The position numbers were made by a program, and so were the translations under genes. DNA of 64,000 nucleotides, taken from assembly GCF_900142385.1 (NCBI RefSeq), contig NZ_FRAQ01000001.1:62001-126000 (forward strand). Reading direction: 5' to 3'. Source of the DNA: Marinobacter antarcticus. GTDB lineage: Bacteria > Pseudomonadota > Gammaproteobacteria > Pseudomonadales > Oleiphilaceae. Below are positions 44,997 to 54,817 of this stretch, in pieces. Position 1 is the stretch's first letter. Each line of letters begins with the position of its first letter. The notes under the pieces were generated by a model, which was not told the DNA's origin, ran no database searches, and saw nothing but the letters and a program-made list of their open reading frames with translations.

Positions 44997-46421
44997 CTAG
45001 CTGACTCTGACGCAATTCCGACCTGCGTCCTTGGCGGAATACAGTGCGCGATCCGCACGATCAAAGACAGTTTCTTCGGTATCGTCAGGGACAAAAGCCG
45101 TCAGGCCTGCAGAGAAGGTAATCGTTACAGGGTTGCCGCCGAAATGAAACGGCAGAGCACTGATATGGGCCCGGAGTTTATCCATCACTGCCAGTGCGTC
45201 ATCTACCCGGGTCTCCGGAAAGAGGAGCACAAATTCCTCACCACCGAAGCGGGCTGCAAAGTCCGTGTTACGCACGCGGTTTTTGATCTCTCTGGCCACC
45301 AGCTGAAGCACTCTGTCACCGGCTTTGTGGCCATATGAATCGTTAACCCGCTTGAAATGGTCTATATCCATAACGCCTACGGTCAGTGGGTACTGGTAAC
45401 GCTTCCAGCGATTGAACTCAAAAGACAAACGTTCCTGCCAGGCTTCCCGATTGGGCAGCTGGGTAAGCAGGTCTGTCATAGCTCGCTCACGCTCCCTGCG
45501 AACCTGCCCCTGCATCTGTTCTGAATGCGCCTCCATAACTGCCACCCTTTCCTGCATGGCCAGCAACTGTTCGGAAAGCATTTTTTCCCGCTCCGTTTCC
45601 TCAATCTGGAAACGGCCAACCGCATGACCGATAAACTCCAGGTGGCGACTGACTGACTGCCTCAGATCCTGGAGGTCATCACTCGATTCGATGTGTCGGC
45701 CAACCTGTTCAATTTCTTCACGGATGTTGCGATCAAGGGTTTCTACCGCCGCCTGACGACCAGACTGCGCAGATGATTGCACGGAAAAATGCTCTTGCAG
45801 CGCTTCAAGACGCTCATCAAGGCGCTTGAGAAAGGCCTCAAACTCCCTCTGACTGCGGGTAACAGCGGCGACAATCAGGTCTGCCACCTGATTCAGCCCA
45901 TCCCGCAGCTCGTCCCAGTTATCGCTGGATAGCAGTGCCCTTTGCAGATTCCTCGCCGTCATCTCAGCATCTGGATCCAGCGAGACCTGGCTAAGCAGCT
46001 GACCCAGCAGATGACCAACACGCCGGGCAATCCGAAGCCGCTGGCTATCGTTTCCAGCATCGGGCAGATCAAACTCACCCTTAGCCTCGGCTAAAGGCTT
46101 TGGCTCAGAAACAGTCTCTGAAGAAAGTTTGGGCCGAGCTCCGACGTTACTGACAGGCACATCATCCAGCAGAGCAACCTGGCGGTCGATCTGTTCCTGC
46201 AGCTCCCTCCAGCTATCCACATCAACCTTGTTCTTGCGCAGGTCAGATCGAACACGGGCAAGCAGGCTATCAAGCTCCAGTGCCTGGCCTTCAGAGGCGA
46301 GACATGTGCGCACCAGCATTCGCTCAAGTGTATTGCGCTCGGCCTTCCAATGCCCTTCTCTGTGCTCTGCAGCCTCAAGCTCCTGGAAATACTTTTCTTT
46401 CCAGGATTGATCCGATGACAT
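44997..46421 (-). CDS. Diguanylate cyclase with long coiled-coil N-terminus
   Basis: A 474-residue protein that makes c-di-GMP. The C-terminal GGDEF domain (about residues 310-474) has an intact active site RFGGEEFVLLF and, five residues before it, the RNTD inhibitory-site motif (RxxD), so product feedback is expected. Residues 1-305 are charged and helical with long heptads and no recognised sensor domain. The ATG at 46421 shares its last base with the xerC stop (TAATG), making it the last gene of the cyaA/dapF-side operon, translated by coupling. Confidence 0.92.
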   Translation of the reverse strand: MSSDQSWKEKYFQELEAAEHREGHWKAERNTLERMLVRTCLASEGQALELDSLLARVRSDLRKNKVDVDSWRELQEQIDRQVALLDDVPVSNVGARPKLSSETVSEPKPLAEAKGEFDLPDAGNDSQRLRIARRVGHLLGQLLSQVSLDPDAEMTARNLQRALLSSDNWDELRDGLNQVADLIVAAVTRSQREFEAFLKRLDERLEALQEHFSVQSSAQSGRQAAVETLDRNIREEIEQVGRHIESSDDLQDLRQSVSRHLEFIGHAVGRFQIEETEREKMLSEQLLAMQERVAVMEAHSEQMQGQVRRERERAMTDLLTQLPNREAWQERLSFEFNRWKRYQYPLTVGVMDIDHFKRVNDSYGHKAGDRVLQLVAREIKNRVRNTDFAARFGGEEFVLLFPETRVDDALAVMDKLRAHISALPFHFGGNPVTITFSAGLTAFVPDDTEETVFDRADRALYSAKDAGRNCVRVS

Positions 46422-47395
46422 TAAGCGTTTCCTTCCTGTCCGGTGTTCTGGTCGTCGTGGTCACGCGAATTGCGTCGGCGCGCCCTGGGGTGGCTCTGGT
46501 CATAAACCCGGGCCAAATGCTGGAAATCAAGATGAGTATAGACCTGTGTGGTGGCTATGTCCGCATGGCCGAGCAATTCCTGCACCGCACGCAAATCTCC
46601 ACTGGATTCAAGCATGTGGCTGGCAAATGAATGCCGCAGCATATGCGGGTGGAGCTTCTGATCAGCGCCTTTGACGACGCCCCACCGGCTCAGGCGAGCC
46701 TGAATGCTGCGATGGCTCAGGCGGTCGCCCCGGCGACTTACAAACAGGGCTGCCTGGGCCTCCGGAGCCAGCCCTGCTCGGACGGGCAACCACTGGGCTA
46801 TGGCCTCCAGCGCCTTCCGGCCAACCGGGAGCAGTCGTGTCTTACTACCTTTACCCACAACCCGTGCTTCGCCACCCTTACAGTCAACAGCATCGATATC
46901 CAGGCTGGCCAGCTCCGCCAAACGCAAGCCAGAAGAATACATAAGTTCGAACATGCAGCGGTCACGAACTTCCAACGGATCATCCGGCCGGGCATCAAGA
47001 AGGGCATTGAGCTGATCCACATCCGCCACCCGGGGCAGGCGCTTGCTACTCTTCGGAGCCCGGATATCCAGTGCCGGATTATCCGTGGCCCGTCGCTCCC
47101 GCAACAGATGCTGATAAAAACGCCTTATAGCTGACAAATGGCGAGCAATGCTGCGACCACTAAGCCCCTGGCGACTGAGATTGGCTACGTAACGACGCAG
47201 ATCATAACCACTGACAGCTCGCCATTCAGTGCTGCCCTGCTCCACGAGCCAGGCGGCAAGCCGATGCAGGTCGCGCTGGTAGCTGTCACAGGTTCGGGGG
47301 GAATGACGTTTTTCAGATGCCATGTGCTGGACGAAATCCGCCATGTACCCGCTCAGCTCATCGGGTAATTGAGCCGACACGGGTACAACGGTCAC
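46421..47395 (-). CDS. xerC: Tyrosine recombinase XerC
   Basis: A 324-residue site-specific recombinase that, with XerD, resolves chromosome dimers at dif. The N-terminal SAM-like domain (FVQHMASEKRHSPRTCDSYQRDL) and catalytic domain are complete: Arg I in SSGLRLAELASLD, Lys in VGKGSKTRLLPV, HMLRHSFASHML (H-x-x-R), LGHADIATTQVYTHLD (His, Tyr nucleophile). The GTG at 47395 lies one base beyond the stop of the DUF484 gene; the longer open frame to 47548 is unlikely. A second GTG at 47380 is also possible. The Pseudomonas orthologue (sss/xerC) lies in the same dapF-DUF484 order. Confidence 0.94.
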   Translation of the reverse strand: MTVVPVSAQLPDELSGYMADFVQHMASEKRHSPRTCDSYQRDLHRLAAWLVEQGSTEWRAVSGYDLRRYVANLSRQGLSGRSIARHLSAIRRFYQHLLRERRATDNPALDIRAPKSSKRLPRVADVDQLNALLDARPDDPLEVRDRCMFELMYSSGLRLAELASLDIDAVDCKGGEARVVGKGSKTRLLPVGRKALEAIAQWLPVRAGLAPEAQAALFVSRRGDRLSHRSIQARLSRWGVVKGADQKLHPHMLRHSFASHMLESSGDLRAVQELLGHADIATTQVYTHLDFQHLARVYDQSHPRARRRNSRDHDDQNTGQEGNA

Positions 47396-47396
47396 T

Positions 47397-48143
47397 CTAG
47401 CGGGACTCCGTCGCAAGATCGGATACCGGAGCGGCAGTGGTATAGCGCTGAACCATTGGTGGCAAAAGCCGGCTGAGCGTATCACTGATGTAGCTGAGGA
47501 ACAGCGATCCCATGCTCTGGTCAAAATAGCCAGGCTGGCAACTGCCAACCGCGAAAACGCCTAGCAGATCGTCGGTGCGCAAAGGCACCAGGGCAACCGA
47601 CGCAATGGGCTCATCCCGATTCGGAAACAAAAATTTCCGCTCACTTTCCCGGAACTGGCCACATACCGCTCTGCTGCCTTCCAGCAGGTTACCGAGACGA
47701 TTCCGGGCCTCTGCCGGGCTCACAACATAAAGCGCGCCCTGGGAACTGCCGGGCACTTCCGCATCAGTAAACAGGATCACCGAAGCCGCATCCAGCCCGA
47801 AATCACCGCGAATGCTGTCATCGATGGTGGATGCCATATCAATGAGGTTGCGAGCTTCAATCACCTGCATCAGCAACCGTTTGCTTTTTTCAAACAGGCG
47901 ATCATTGTGACGGGCGATGGAGACCAGCTCCACCAGCTCATGTCGTAGCGTGTCCCGCTGCTCACGGAACAGGTGTACCTGACGCTCAACCAGGGAAATG
48001 GCCCTGCCACTGTCGTGAGGCAGGGTCAGGCTGCGCAGAAGCTCATCCTGCTCAATAAAAAAATCAGGATTGTTTCTCAGGTACTCAGCCACCTCTTCCG
48101 GGGTGAGTTCACCGGCCTTCTGGCGGGCCGTTTGGTCTGTCAT
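47397..48143 (-). CDS. DUF484 family protein (GAF-like fold)
   Basis: A 248-residue soluble protein of the DUF484 family. The N-terminal EEVAEYLRNNPDFFIEQDELL and the charged helical linker (VERQVHLFREQRDTLRHELVELV split over about residues 54-85) precede a GAF-like C-terminal domain (FTDAEVPGSS...SVALVPLRTDDLLGVFAVGS). The function is unknown; it lies between dapF and xerC across gamma-proteobacteria. The ATG at 48143 has AGGAG and gives MTDQTARQ; the frame to 48218 overlaps dapF. Confidence 0.9.
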   Translation of the reverse strand: MTDQTARQKAGELTPEEVAEYLRNNPDFFIEQDELLRSLTLPHDSGRAISLVERQVHLFREQRDTLRHELVELVSIARHNDRLFEKSKRLLMQVIEARNLIDMASTIDDSIRGDFGLDAASVILFTDAEVPGSSQGALYVVSPAEARNRLGNLLEGSRAVCGQFRESERKFLFPNRDEPIASVALVPLRTDDLLGVFAVGSCQPGYFDQSMGSLFLSYISDTLSRLLPPMVQRYTTAAPVSDLATESR

Positions 48144-48159
48144 TGTGATCTCCTGGCTG

Positions 48160-49095
48160 TCAGATCGGTTGTTTATGTGGGCGGTTAGGCTTTCGGCGCC
48201 GGCTACCACCTGAGTCACCAGGCAGTCTCAACTGCCCTTCGAATACGCTTGTTGCGGGCCCCTCCATCATAACAGGCGTCCCTTCACCCTGCCATTCAAC
48301 GACCAGCCGCCCCCCGCGCAGATCCACCTCTACGCGGTTATCGAGCAAGCCACGCAGACACCCGGCAACCACAGCCGCGCAGGCACCGCTGCCACAAGCC
48401 AGAGTTTCGCCTGAGCCGCGCTCATATACCCGCAAGCGCACGTGGCCTCGGCTTACTATCTGCAGAAAGCCGATATTGGCCCGCGACGGGAATCGCGGGT
48501 GGCTTTCCAGGCGTGGACCAAGGTCTGCGACCGGCGCTGTGTCCACGTCATCGACCACGATAACGGCGTGGGGGTTACCCATGGAAACCGCACTGAGCTC
48601 AACCGTTTCCGCACCCGTTTCCACCGTATACACATTTTTGCGCTGCTCAGCAGCAAAAGGAATGGCCGGCGGATTCAGCTCAGGTACGCCCATATTAACC
48701 ATCACCATACCGTCTTTGACCACCCGCAGTTCAATCACCCCTGCGGAGGTCTGGACCCGAATGATCTTTTTGTTGGTCAACCGCTGATCACGCACAAATT
48801 TTGCGAAACACCGCGCACCATTGCCACACTGTTCAACCTCGGAACCGTCGGCATTGAATATCCGGTAACGGAAATCCACATCCGGCAATCCCGGAGGCTC
48901 CACGACCAGCAACTGATCAAAGCCGATACCAAAGTTCCGATCCGCCAGCTCCCGGATCATTTCCGGGCGCAGCCGGAATGGCTGACTAATGGCATCAACC
49001 ACCATGAAATCGTTACCCAGCCCGTGCATTTTACTGAACCGGAGCAGCGGCCCATGATTTCGGCGATGCTGAGTCACTTCCTGGCCTGCACTCAT
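48160..49095 (-). CDS. dapF: Diaminopimelate epimerase
   Basis: A 311-residue enzyme that converts LL- to meso-diaminopimelate for peptidoglycan and lysine. The two catalytic cysteines are in [13 protein letters not shown] (about residue 88) and [12 protein letters not shown] (about residue 237), with [15 protein letters not shown] near the N-terminus. The C-terminus is about 30 residues longer than usual (basic [11 protein letters not shown]). The ATG at 49095 overlaps the lysA stop by four bases and adds 17 unconserved residues, but no in-frame start occurs closer to the domain. Confidence 0.95.
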   Translation of the reverse strand: MSAGQEVTQHRRNHGPLLRFSKMHGLGNDFMVVDAISQPFRLRPEMIRELADRNFGIGFDQLLVVEPPGLPDVDFRYRIFNADGSEVEQCGNGARCFAKFVRDQRLTNKKIIRVQTSAGVIELRVVKDGMVMVNMGVPELNPPAIPFAAEQRKNVYTVETGAETVELSAVSMGNPHAVIVVDDVDTAPVADLGPRLESHPRFPSRANIGFLQIVSRGHVRLRVYERGSGETLACGSGACAAVVAGCLRGLLDNRVEVDLRGGRLVVEWQGEGTPVMMEGPATSVFEGQLRLPGDSGGSRRRKPNRPHKQPI

Positions 49096-50342
49096 TCTGG
49101 GAGACTGCTTTCTGGCGCAAGCTGATCCTCGAGGGTCTCGCGACGGCGAACAATATGCACCTGCTCTCCATCAACCATCAACTCGGGCGGGCGGTTTCGG
49201 GTGTTGTAGTTAGAACTCATAACAAAACCATAGGCGCCCGCAGAGCGCACGGCCAGGAGATCACCAGCCCTGAGCCGGAGCGGCCGGTCTTTACCGAGAA
49301 AATCCCCGGTTTCACAGACAGGGCCAACCAGATCCCAAATCTTTTCTTCAACATTCTGATGAGGCTGTACCGGCACAATGGCTTGCCAGGCACTGTAAAG
49401 CGCCGGGCGGATCAGATCGTTCATGGCGGCATCGATGATCGCGAAGTTGCGATGTTCGGTGCACTTCAGAAATTCGACCCGGGTAAGCAGTATGCCGGCG
49501 TTGGCTGCAATTGAACGGCCTGGCTCGAGTATCAGCTCCAGCTTGCGGTCGCCGATACGCTCATCCAGAGCCCTGACGTATTCTGACGGCTGCGGCGCCT
49601 GTTCATCGTTGTAAGTAACGCCCAAGCCCCCTCCCATATCCAGGTGACGGATGTGAATGCCACTCTCCGACAGCGCGTCGACCAACTCCAGGACACGATC
49701 GAGCGCATCCAGGAATGGCGAAACCGATGTGAGCTGTGAACCAATATGGCAATCCACGCCTTTGATATCCAGGTTCGGCAGTGTTGCAGCCCGGGCGTAG
49801 ACCGCCGGTGCTTCTGCGATATCAATACCGAACTTGTTCTCTTTCAGACCCGTGGAAATGTACGGGTGAGTCCCGGCATCGACATCCGGGTTCACACGCA
49901 GGGAAACCGGGGCTTTGACGCCCAGCTCACCGGCCACCGCATTGAGCCGGTCCAGCTCGGTGTCGGATTCCACGTTGAAGCAGCGAACACCCACTTCCAG
50001 AGCCCGACGCATTTCCCATTCCTGCTTGCCAACACCGGAAAATACCACCTTGCCTGGATCACCACCGGCCCTCAGCACACGCTCCAGTTCACCGGCCGAC
50101 ACAATGTCAAAGCCAGCACCCAGGCGTGCCAGAACATTCAACACCGCCAGATTACTATTGGCTTTGACTGCGTAGCACACAAGATGCTCGCGCGCCTTCA
50201 GAGCGTCATCATATGCCTTGTAATGGCGCTCCAGGGTGGCCCGGGAATATACATAAGCCGGCGTACCAAAGCGTTTGGCTATAGCAGAGACAGCGACATC
50301 TTCGGCGTAAAGCTCGCCGTCACGGTAGTTAAAATGATCCAT
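49092..50342 (-). CDS. lysA: Diaminopimelate decarboxylase
   Basis: A 416-residue PLP fold III enzyme for the last step of lysine synthesis. The PLP Lys is in [13 protein letters not shown] (about residue 62), CHIGSQ is at about residue 198, MGGGLGVTY is at about residue 240, [11 protein letters not shown] at about 274 and [11 protein letters not shown] with the partner-subunit Cys at about 345. The ATG at 50342 lies inside the lptM reading frame, 14 bp before its end. Operon order lptM-lysA-dapF-DUF484-xerC is the standard gamma-proteobacterial one. Confidence 0.96.
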   Translation of the reverse strand: MDHFNYRDGELYAEDVAVSAIAKRFGTPAYVYSRATLERHYKAYDDALKAREHLVCYAVKANSNLAVLNVLARLGAGFDIVSAGELERVLRAGGDPGKVVFSGVGKQEWEMRRALEVGVRCFNVESDTELDRLNAVAGELGVKAPVSLRVNPDVDAGTHPYISTGLKENKFGIDIAEAPAVYARAATLPNLDIKGVDCHIGSQLTSVSPFLDALDRVLELVDALSESGIHIRHLDMGGGLGVTYNDEQAPQPSEYVRALDERIGDRKLELILEPGRSIAANAGILLTRVEFLKCTEHRNFAIIDAAMNDLIRPALYSAWQAIVPVQPHQNVEEKIWDLVGPVCETGDFLGKDRPLRLRAGDLLAVRSAGAYGFVMSSNYNTRNRPPELMVDGEQVHIVRRRETLEDQLAPESSLPE

Positions 50343-50484
50343 TAGGTTCCTGAACGTGTTTCGGAGTCTGGTGTGGCACGGCTGACATCTCCGGATTCTC
50401 CCGGTATAAAGGCCCTTTCTGGCCGCAGCCACCAAGTGTCGCCGCCACGACCAGAATAACGATTGGCAGTGTCCACGCGCGCAT
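50329..50484 (-). CDS. lptM: LptM (YifL) LPS-translocon lipoprotein
   Basis: A 51-residue lipoprotein with a signal sequence and lipobox LGGC (Cys about residue 20) immediately followed by GQKGPLYRE, the LptM/YifL signature. In E. coli it assists disulphide maturation of the LptD-LptE translocon by mimicking LPS. The ATG at 50484 is chosen; the frame to 50577 runs into cyaA. It overlaps lysA by 14 bp. Confidence 0.92.
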   Translation of the reverse strand: MRAWTLPIVILVVAATLGGCGQKGPLYRENPEMSAVPHQTPKHVQEPNGSF

Positions 50485-50554
50485 ACTTGCCACCCCTGAG
50501 TTTGTAATGACCGAAGTATACCTGACCCGTGGCCAGCACGGCGAGGGGGACGGG

Positions 50555-53425
50555 CTATCGAAACGCCGCCAGTTCACGGTTCAGGGCATCCTCCAGAGCG
50601 GCACGATAATAGAGGTACTGACTGGTCTGTATATCCTGCTGATAAACCCGCGGATCCAGGTCGTGGGGCAGATGCACATCCGTAAGATAAACCGGATAGC
50701 GCTCTCCGCTCTGGCGCAGTGAATGAATATAGTGAGCAAAGGCCGGGATCAGCTGATCACCGTATTGCAGCACCGTGAACTCCTGCTCACCACAGTAAAG
50801 ATCAAAGCGAACCCGGTTTTCACCTTCCTGAACACCCACGGCTTGCACCTCAAGCCCCGGCAAAGCAACTCCGGAATCCAGTTGCGGACGGTATTCCGGG
50901 CGCCAGAGCCCATTACTGGCAACCACTTCGTAACACCGCACACCGGCCAGCGCCACAGGCACCTCGCTGAAGCGCAAGGTGCGCCGCTCTACCAGATTTT
51001 CCAGAAAGCGCAGCAGAGGTGCCAGAAGATAACGGCGGTGGGGAACCGTCTGCTCCCAACCGAACAATGAGCCGCGCTCGTCAATCACCCAGATCTGCGC
51101 CCGCTCGCCACGAAGAGTATAAAACACCTGAATACTGTCCGGCTCACTGGCCTGGCAGGCCGCCCGCAACGCGGGCTCGTCCAGAAGTGCGTGGCGGTCA
51201 AATATGATGGGCAGATATACATCCCGAGGCTGGGCCAGACACTCCATGAGAGCATCCCGACTTTCCAGAGCAATGAATCCCGGCTCGGTACCGCTGAACT
51301 CCAGCAGAAAATACCGGCGGTCCATTTCGATAACATAACGCAACGGATGCGGGCCAGCCCCCCCGGCAAAGAACTGACGCAATACATCGGCAAACAGCTC
51401 CTGCACCCGCCGCGCGATAGCACTGCCATGACCACGCTTGTGGCTGTGTACCTCAATGCCGGGAACTGCGCGGGGATCGAGAGCAACCGATGCAAGTACG
51501 TTTTTGAGGCACTGAATCAGAGTATCACCGGAGGCGTAGTGCTGAAGGCTGACCTCGTGCCAACTATTAAGCGTGACCTGATCAATGGTAACAACCAGAT
51601 TCTCTCGCCCACCGCTGAAGCCCAGTGAATCATGCCAGGCACTAAGTTTGTGCAGCCCGCGTTCTGTAAGATGGGCCTGCGGATCAACGCCCACATTGAC
51701 CAGAAGCAAGTTACGCAGGGGGCGAACGCCGCGAGCCAGAGCTTCCCGCTCAGCAGGCCCCAAAGGAAATGGCACAAAACCCAAAAGCGCATTCAGCATT
51801 TCCCGCAATTCACTGACGGAGGCGACGCCCTGCCCGGAGCGGACGTTGAGACGAGTGGAACGGGTCAGCAAACCGTTGCAATAACACCAGGCCACCAATT
51901 CAGCGAGATTTCCGGAGCGCCGGAGAACGGGCTGCCAGAAAGCATCTGAAGGGTTTTCCAGATCACGGTACAGTAGCCAGCCGCTTCCTTTCCCGCCCTC
52001 TTCGGACTGGTGATGAAAAGCCAGGTTTTCCTCTGCCAGCGAGGGTGCCAGCCCCGGGTTAATCTGTTCAATCTTACCGGCCTTACGCTGGAATGCTGCG
52101 TAGAGCTTGCGGCCGAGCAGGTTAATGTCATTGGCGCTGATCGCTGACTGCTCGCCCTGATCCCGGGCCATTTTCGAGAGCAGCCGGTAGCTGTGAGTCA
52201 GTTCAGACACCACCACGCGGCGCAGGGAAGAAACCTCCTCTGCCCGCCAGAGCTGACGATCATCCAGCGCTTCAATCTGCTTCTCCTGCCAACCCCAGCC
52301 AGCCACAAGCTCCCTCAGCAGCCGGGCCCTCCAGGGCTCTGCGCCCTGCTCGCCCGCGGCTCCGGTGCGGGTCAGCGGCAGCCCCGCTTTGATGTACAAA
52401 CTGCGACGTACCAGATCAAGCCTTGCCCCGGCTTCAGCCCCCGTCAGCCACTGCTCCAGCCGCTGGTACAGCATTACATACGGGTCCAGAAAATCCACAT
52501 CTGTGATGCCACTGAATACCGCCTGCTTGAAAACCCGAGACAAAACCGGCTGCTCCTGCGTCTGCGCGTAACATTCGATAAGCAACAGCTTCAGGATAGA
52601 TTTCCAGGGCGCATCAATACCCTTGTAGAGCTGCCACACACCCGCGCCGAGAAATTCGTTGGCCGGTATGCCCGGTACCGCGCCAAAATCGATGTATTCG
52701 TCGCCGCGGATAAAACGGTAATCCACCAGCTTGTTTACACATTCCCGATAACGGCCTTCCTGCTCTGAGGGAATAAGCCACCACAGCGGATAGCACCCAC
52801 CAAGGTGGATCCCGGTGCGATAAAACTCATCCAGCAGCAGGTAGTGCTGGGCGCTGCCGCAGTTTTCACCGCTCACCTCTGCACGCTGCCGGCCCTCACG
52901 CCAGTCGGCGGCAGAGAACACGAATACATGCAGTTCGATGCCAAAAGAAGATGCCCACTCCGTCAGCTTCTCTGCCTTGCGCTCCAGGCATCGGATACCC
53001 GGTTCCTGAAGGTCGTCCCGGTGACACAGCCAGACATCCAGGTCACTGGCGACAGAGTGCCCCAATGTGCCGGGGCTACCCATCAGAAACAGCCCTTCCA
53101 GATCGGCCCGGCGCCTGCCTTCGTCCCGAATGCTGAAGGTACGGGTCAGACGCCGTGCAGCACTCACAGTTGCTGAATCCGGCCGATAATGGTTTAGGCC
53201 ATAGGGACAATCGACATCCAGATAGCCGGGTAAAGCCGGATGGTTGGCGTGAAACACCAGCGGCAGAATTTCCAGTACTACCTGTTGCCGGTAGGTAAGC
53301 GAGGAGCGCGCTCGCTGCCAGCGCTGGCGATTAACCACGAGAAACCTGTCCCGCAGACGGCGCAGGGTTTTGCGGTCAATGCCCTCATCAAAATCCAGGG
53401 CGATCGGTGGGGCATGAGCGGTCAA
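50555..53425 (-). CDS. cyaA: Class I adenylate cyclase
   Basis: A 956-residue enterobacterial-type (class I) adenylate cyclase producing cAMP for Vfr/CRP. The N-terminal catalytic domain contains LFLMGSPGTLGHSVASDLDVW (about residues 110-130; nucleotidyltransferase GS...DLD, two short parts), GENCGSAQHYLLLDEFYRTGI, and YPLWWLIPSEQEGRY. The C-terminal half is regulatory. The start is TTG at 53425 with GGAG five bases upstream and no ATG option nearby; E. coli cyaA is also known to start with TTG, which limits expression. It is the first gene of the cyaA-lptM-lysA-dapF region but 70 bp separate it from lptM. Confidence 0.94.
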   Translation of the reverse strand: MTAHAPPIALDFDEGIDRKTLRRLRDRFLVVNRQRWQRARSSLTYRQQVVLEILPLVFHANHPALPGYLDVDCPYGLNHYRPDSATVSAARRLTRTFSIRDEGRRRADLEGLFLMGSPGTLGHSVASDLDVWLCHRDDLQEPGIRCLERKAEKLTEWASSFGIELHVFVFSAADWREGRQRAEVSGENCGSAQHYLLLDEFYRTGIHLGGCYPLWWLIPSEQEGRYRECVNKLVDYRFIRGDEYIDFGAVPGIPANEFLGAGVWQLYKGIDAPWKSILKLLLIECYAQTQEQPVLSRVFKQAVFSGITDVDFLDPYVMLYQRLEQWLTGAEAGARLDLVRRSLYIKAGLPLTRTGAAGEQGAEPWRARLLRELVAGWGWQEKQIEALDDRQLWRAEEVSSLRRVVVSELTHSYRLLSKMARDQGEQSAISANDINLLGRKLYAAFQRKAGKIEQINPGLAPSLAEENLAFHHQSEEGGKGSGWLLYRDLENPSDAFWQPVLRRSGNLAELVAWCYCNGLLTRSTRLNVRSGQGVASVSELREMLNALLGFVPFPLGPAEREALARGVRPLRNLLLVNVGVDPQAHLTERGLHKLSAWHDSLGFSGGRENLVVTIDQVTLNSWHEVSLQHYASGDTLIQCLKNVLASVALDPRAVPGIEVHSHKRGHGSAIARRVQELFADVLRQFFAGGAGPHPLRYVIEMDRRYFLLEFSGTEPGFIALESRDALMECLAQPRDVYLPIIFDRHALLDEPALRAACQASEPDSIQVFYTLRGERAQIWVIDERGSLFGWEQTVPHRRYLLAPLLRFLENLVERRTLRFSEVPVALAGVRCYEVVASNGLWRPEYRPQLDSGVALPGLEVQAVGVQEGENRVRFDLYCGEQEFTVLQYGDQLIPAFAHYIHSLRQSGERYPVYLTDVHLPHDLDPRVYQQDIQTSQYLYYRAALEDALNRELAAFR

Positions 53426-53543
53426 GGCAGCTCCGGGAGAGAGGTTATTTCCGGTTTATTTATCAGCATGATGAGTTCATCGTGGCAAAACCATCAGAAA
53501 AATAATAGCGAATTACGCTCCAGAAAACCCAAGGTCGTACCCA

Positions 53544-54761
53544 GTGAAAGAGTTTGTCATACAACGTTATCGTGCCGATGCACCCGCCGGTAACGGTCGC
53601 CAGACCCTGTTGCGTATTGACGATGAAGGCAAGGTGCTGTTCGCCGACAATAACGCCGAAGCCATACTCGGATACGATGCCAGCGAGCTGGAAGGCATTA
53701 TGGTACAACGAGTTCTGGCATCAAGGGAGGATGACCCTTTCGCACCAGTAAACCGGCATCGTATCGAGAGCGGCCAGGATGCACTGGTCACTTTCCGCCA
53801 CAAAGAAGGTTTTTTCTACACCGCAAGCATTTCAATGCGCGTCAGCATGCGCGATTCAGATGAAGCCGCTAGCGCCCGGATCACCCAACAGGATAATTCC
53901 ACCATAGATCCACGCCTGCTTCGCTTTGCAGAGAGAGCCGCAGGCTTCGGAATATGGGAACTGGATATAGCCAGCAACCAGATTACCTGGACAGAGGGGC
54001 TGTAGCGGTTACTTGAACTACAACCATGCACTGACATTACGCCCGAGCAGGCCCTGTTTTACTGTCAGAATGGCCAGGGGCGCATTCGGGCCCTGTTCCG
54101 CAGATGCGCTCGCACCGGAGCACCTTTCACGATTGAACTGGATATTCTTACGGCGCAACAGCAACAGATCCGCGTCACCCTGAACGGCCGCTCCCTTAAA
54201 ACAGGCGGCCGAGTGCTCATCGAGAACGGCACACAACCTGCGGCCCGGAGAATCGCAGACGATACCCTGAGCCTTATCCGCAACTTTGTTTTGGAGTGGC
54301 AGGGACGTCAACTGCAAACCACAGACAGTGGTGGCCTGCTGATTATGGGCAAAGATACGTCTGCGGATCCCGAGCAGCTTCTGGGCCAGGCTGCAGATCT
54401 TTGTCACGACGCAAAAACATCCGGGCGCAACCGGGTTCATACCGCCCACGCTTCTCGCCCTGAAGCAGATGACCACGACAGTAATGAATACGTTGGCCAG
54501 ATCCGCAAAGCTCTGGATAACCAGGCCCTGATACTCGAATTCCAGGCGCTAAAGCCGGTTGCCAGTGTCACTTGGGGTGATTACATCGAGATTCTCTGCC
54601 GGGTTCCCGGTGACGGAAACCATGAGCTATGGTTACAGCCGGATCAGTTTCTGCCGGTCGCAGAGCGGTTTGATCTGACCAAACGGCTGGACCGGCAGGT
54701 GATACTGCAAACTCTCACCTGGGTGGCCGTAGACCTCTCCACCGGACGGATTGGCGGTTAG
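53544..54761 (+). pseudogene. Relic of a PAS-GGDEF-EAL cyclic-di-GMP gene
   Basis: One frame runs 53544-54761 but is broken by TAG at 54003-54005. Left part: a PAS domain (ILGYDASELEGIMVQRVLA) and the start of a second PAS, FGIWELDIASNQITWTEGL-stop. The same frame continues RLLELQPCTDITPEQALFYC, which completes that PAS, so the TAG replaces a normal codon. Right after RVLIENGTQP the text jumps to ARRIADDTLSLIRNFVLEWQGR...GRNRVH, the last third of a GGDEF domain with the catalytic loop missing. The first part of an EAL domain follows (RKALDNQALILEFQALKP...PDQFLPVAERF) and stops early at GRIGG. Three independent lesions make it a pseudogene; the start GTG has AAGG upstream. Confidence 0.9.
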
Positions 54762-54773
54762 GCCCCAGGGGTT

Positions 54774-54817
54774 GGGATAAAGAGCTCAGGGGTAAAGAGC
54801 TTGAGGTAAAGGGATCA
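54774..54817 (+). repeat. Short imperfect tandem repeats at the relic 3' end
   Basis: GGGATAAAGAGCTCA (54774-54788), GGGGTAAAGAGCTTGA (54789-54804) and GGTAAAGGGATCA (54805-54817) form three imperfect copies of about 15 bp between the broken EAL gene and the argH stop, which they touch. Confidence 0.65.
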
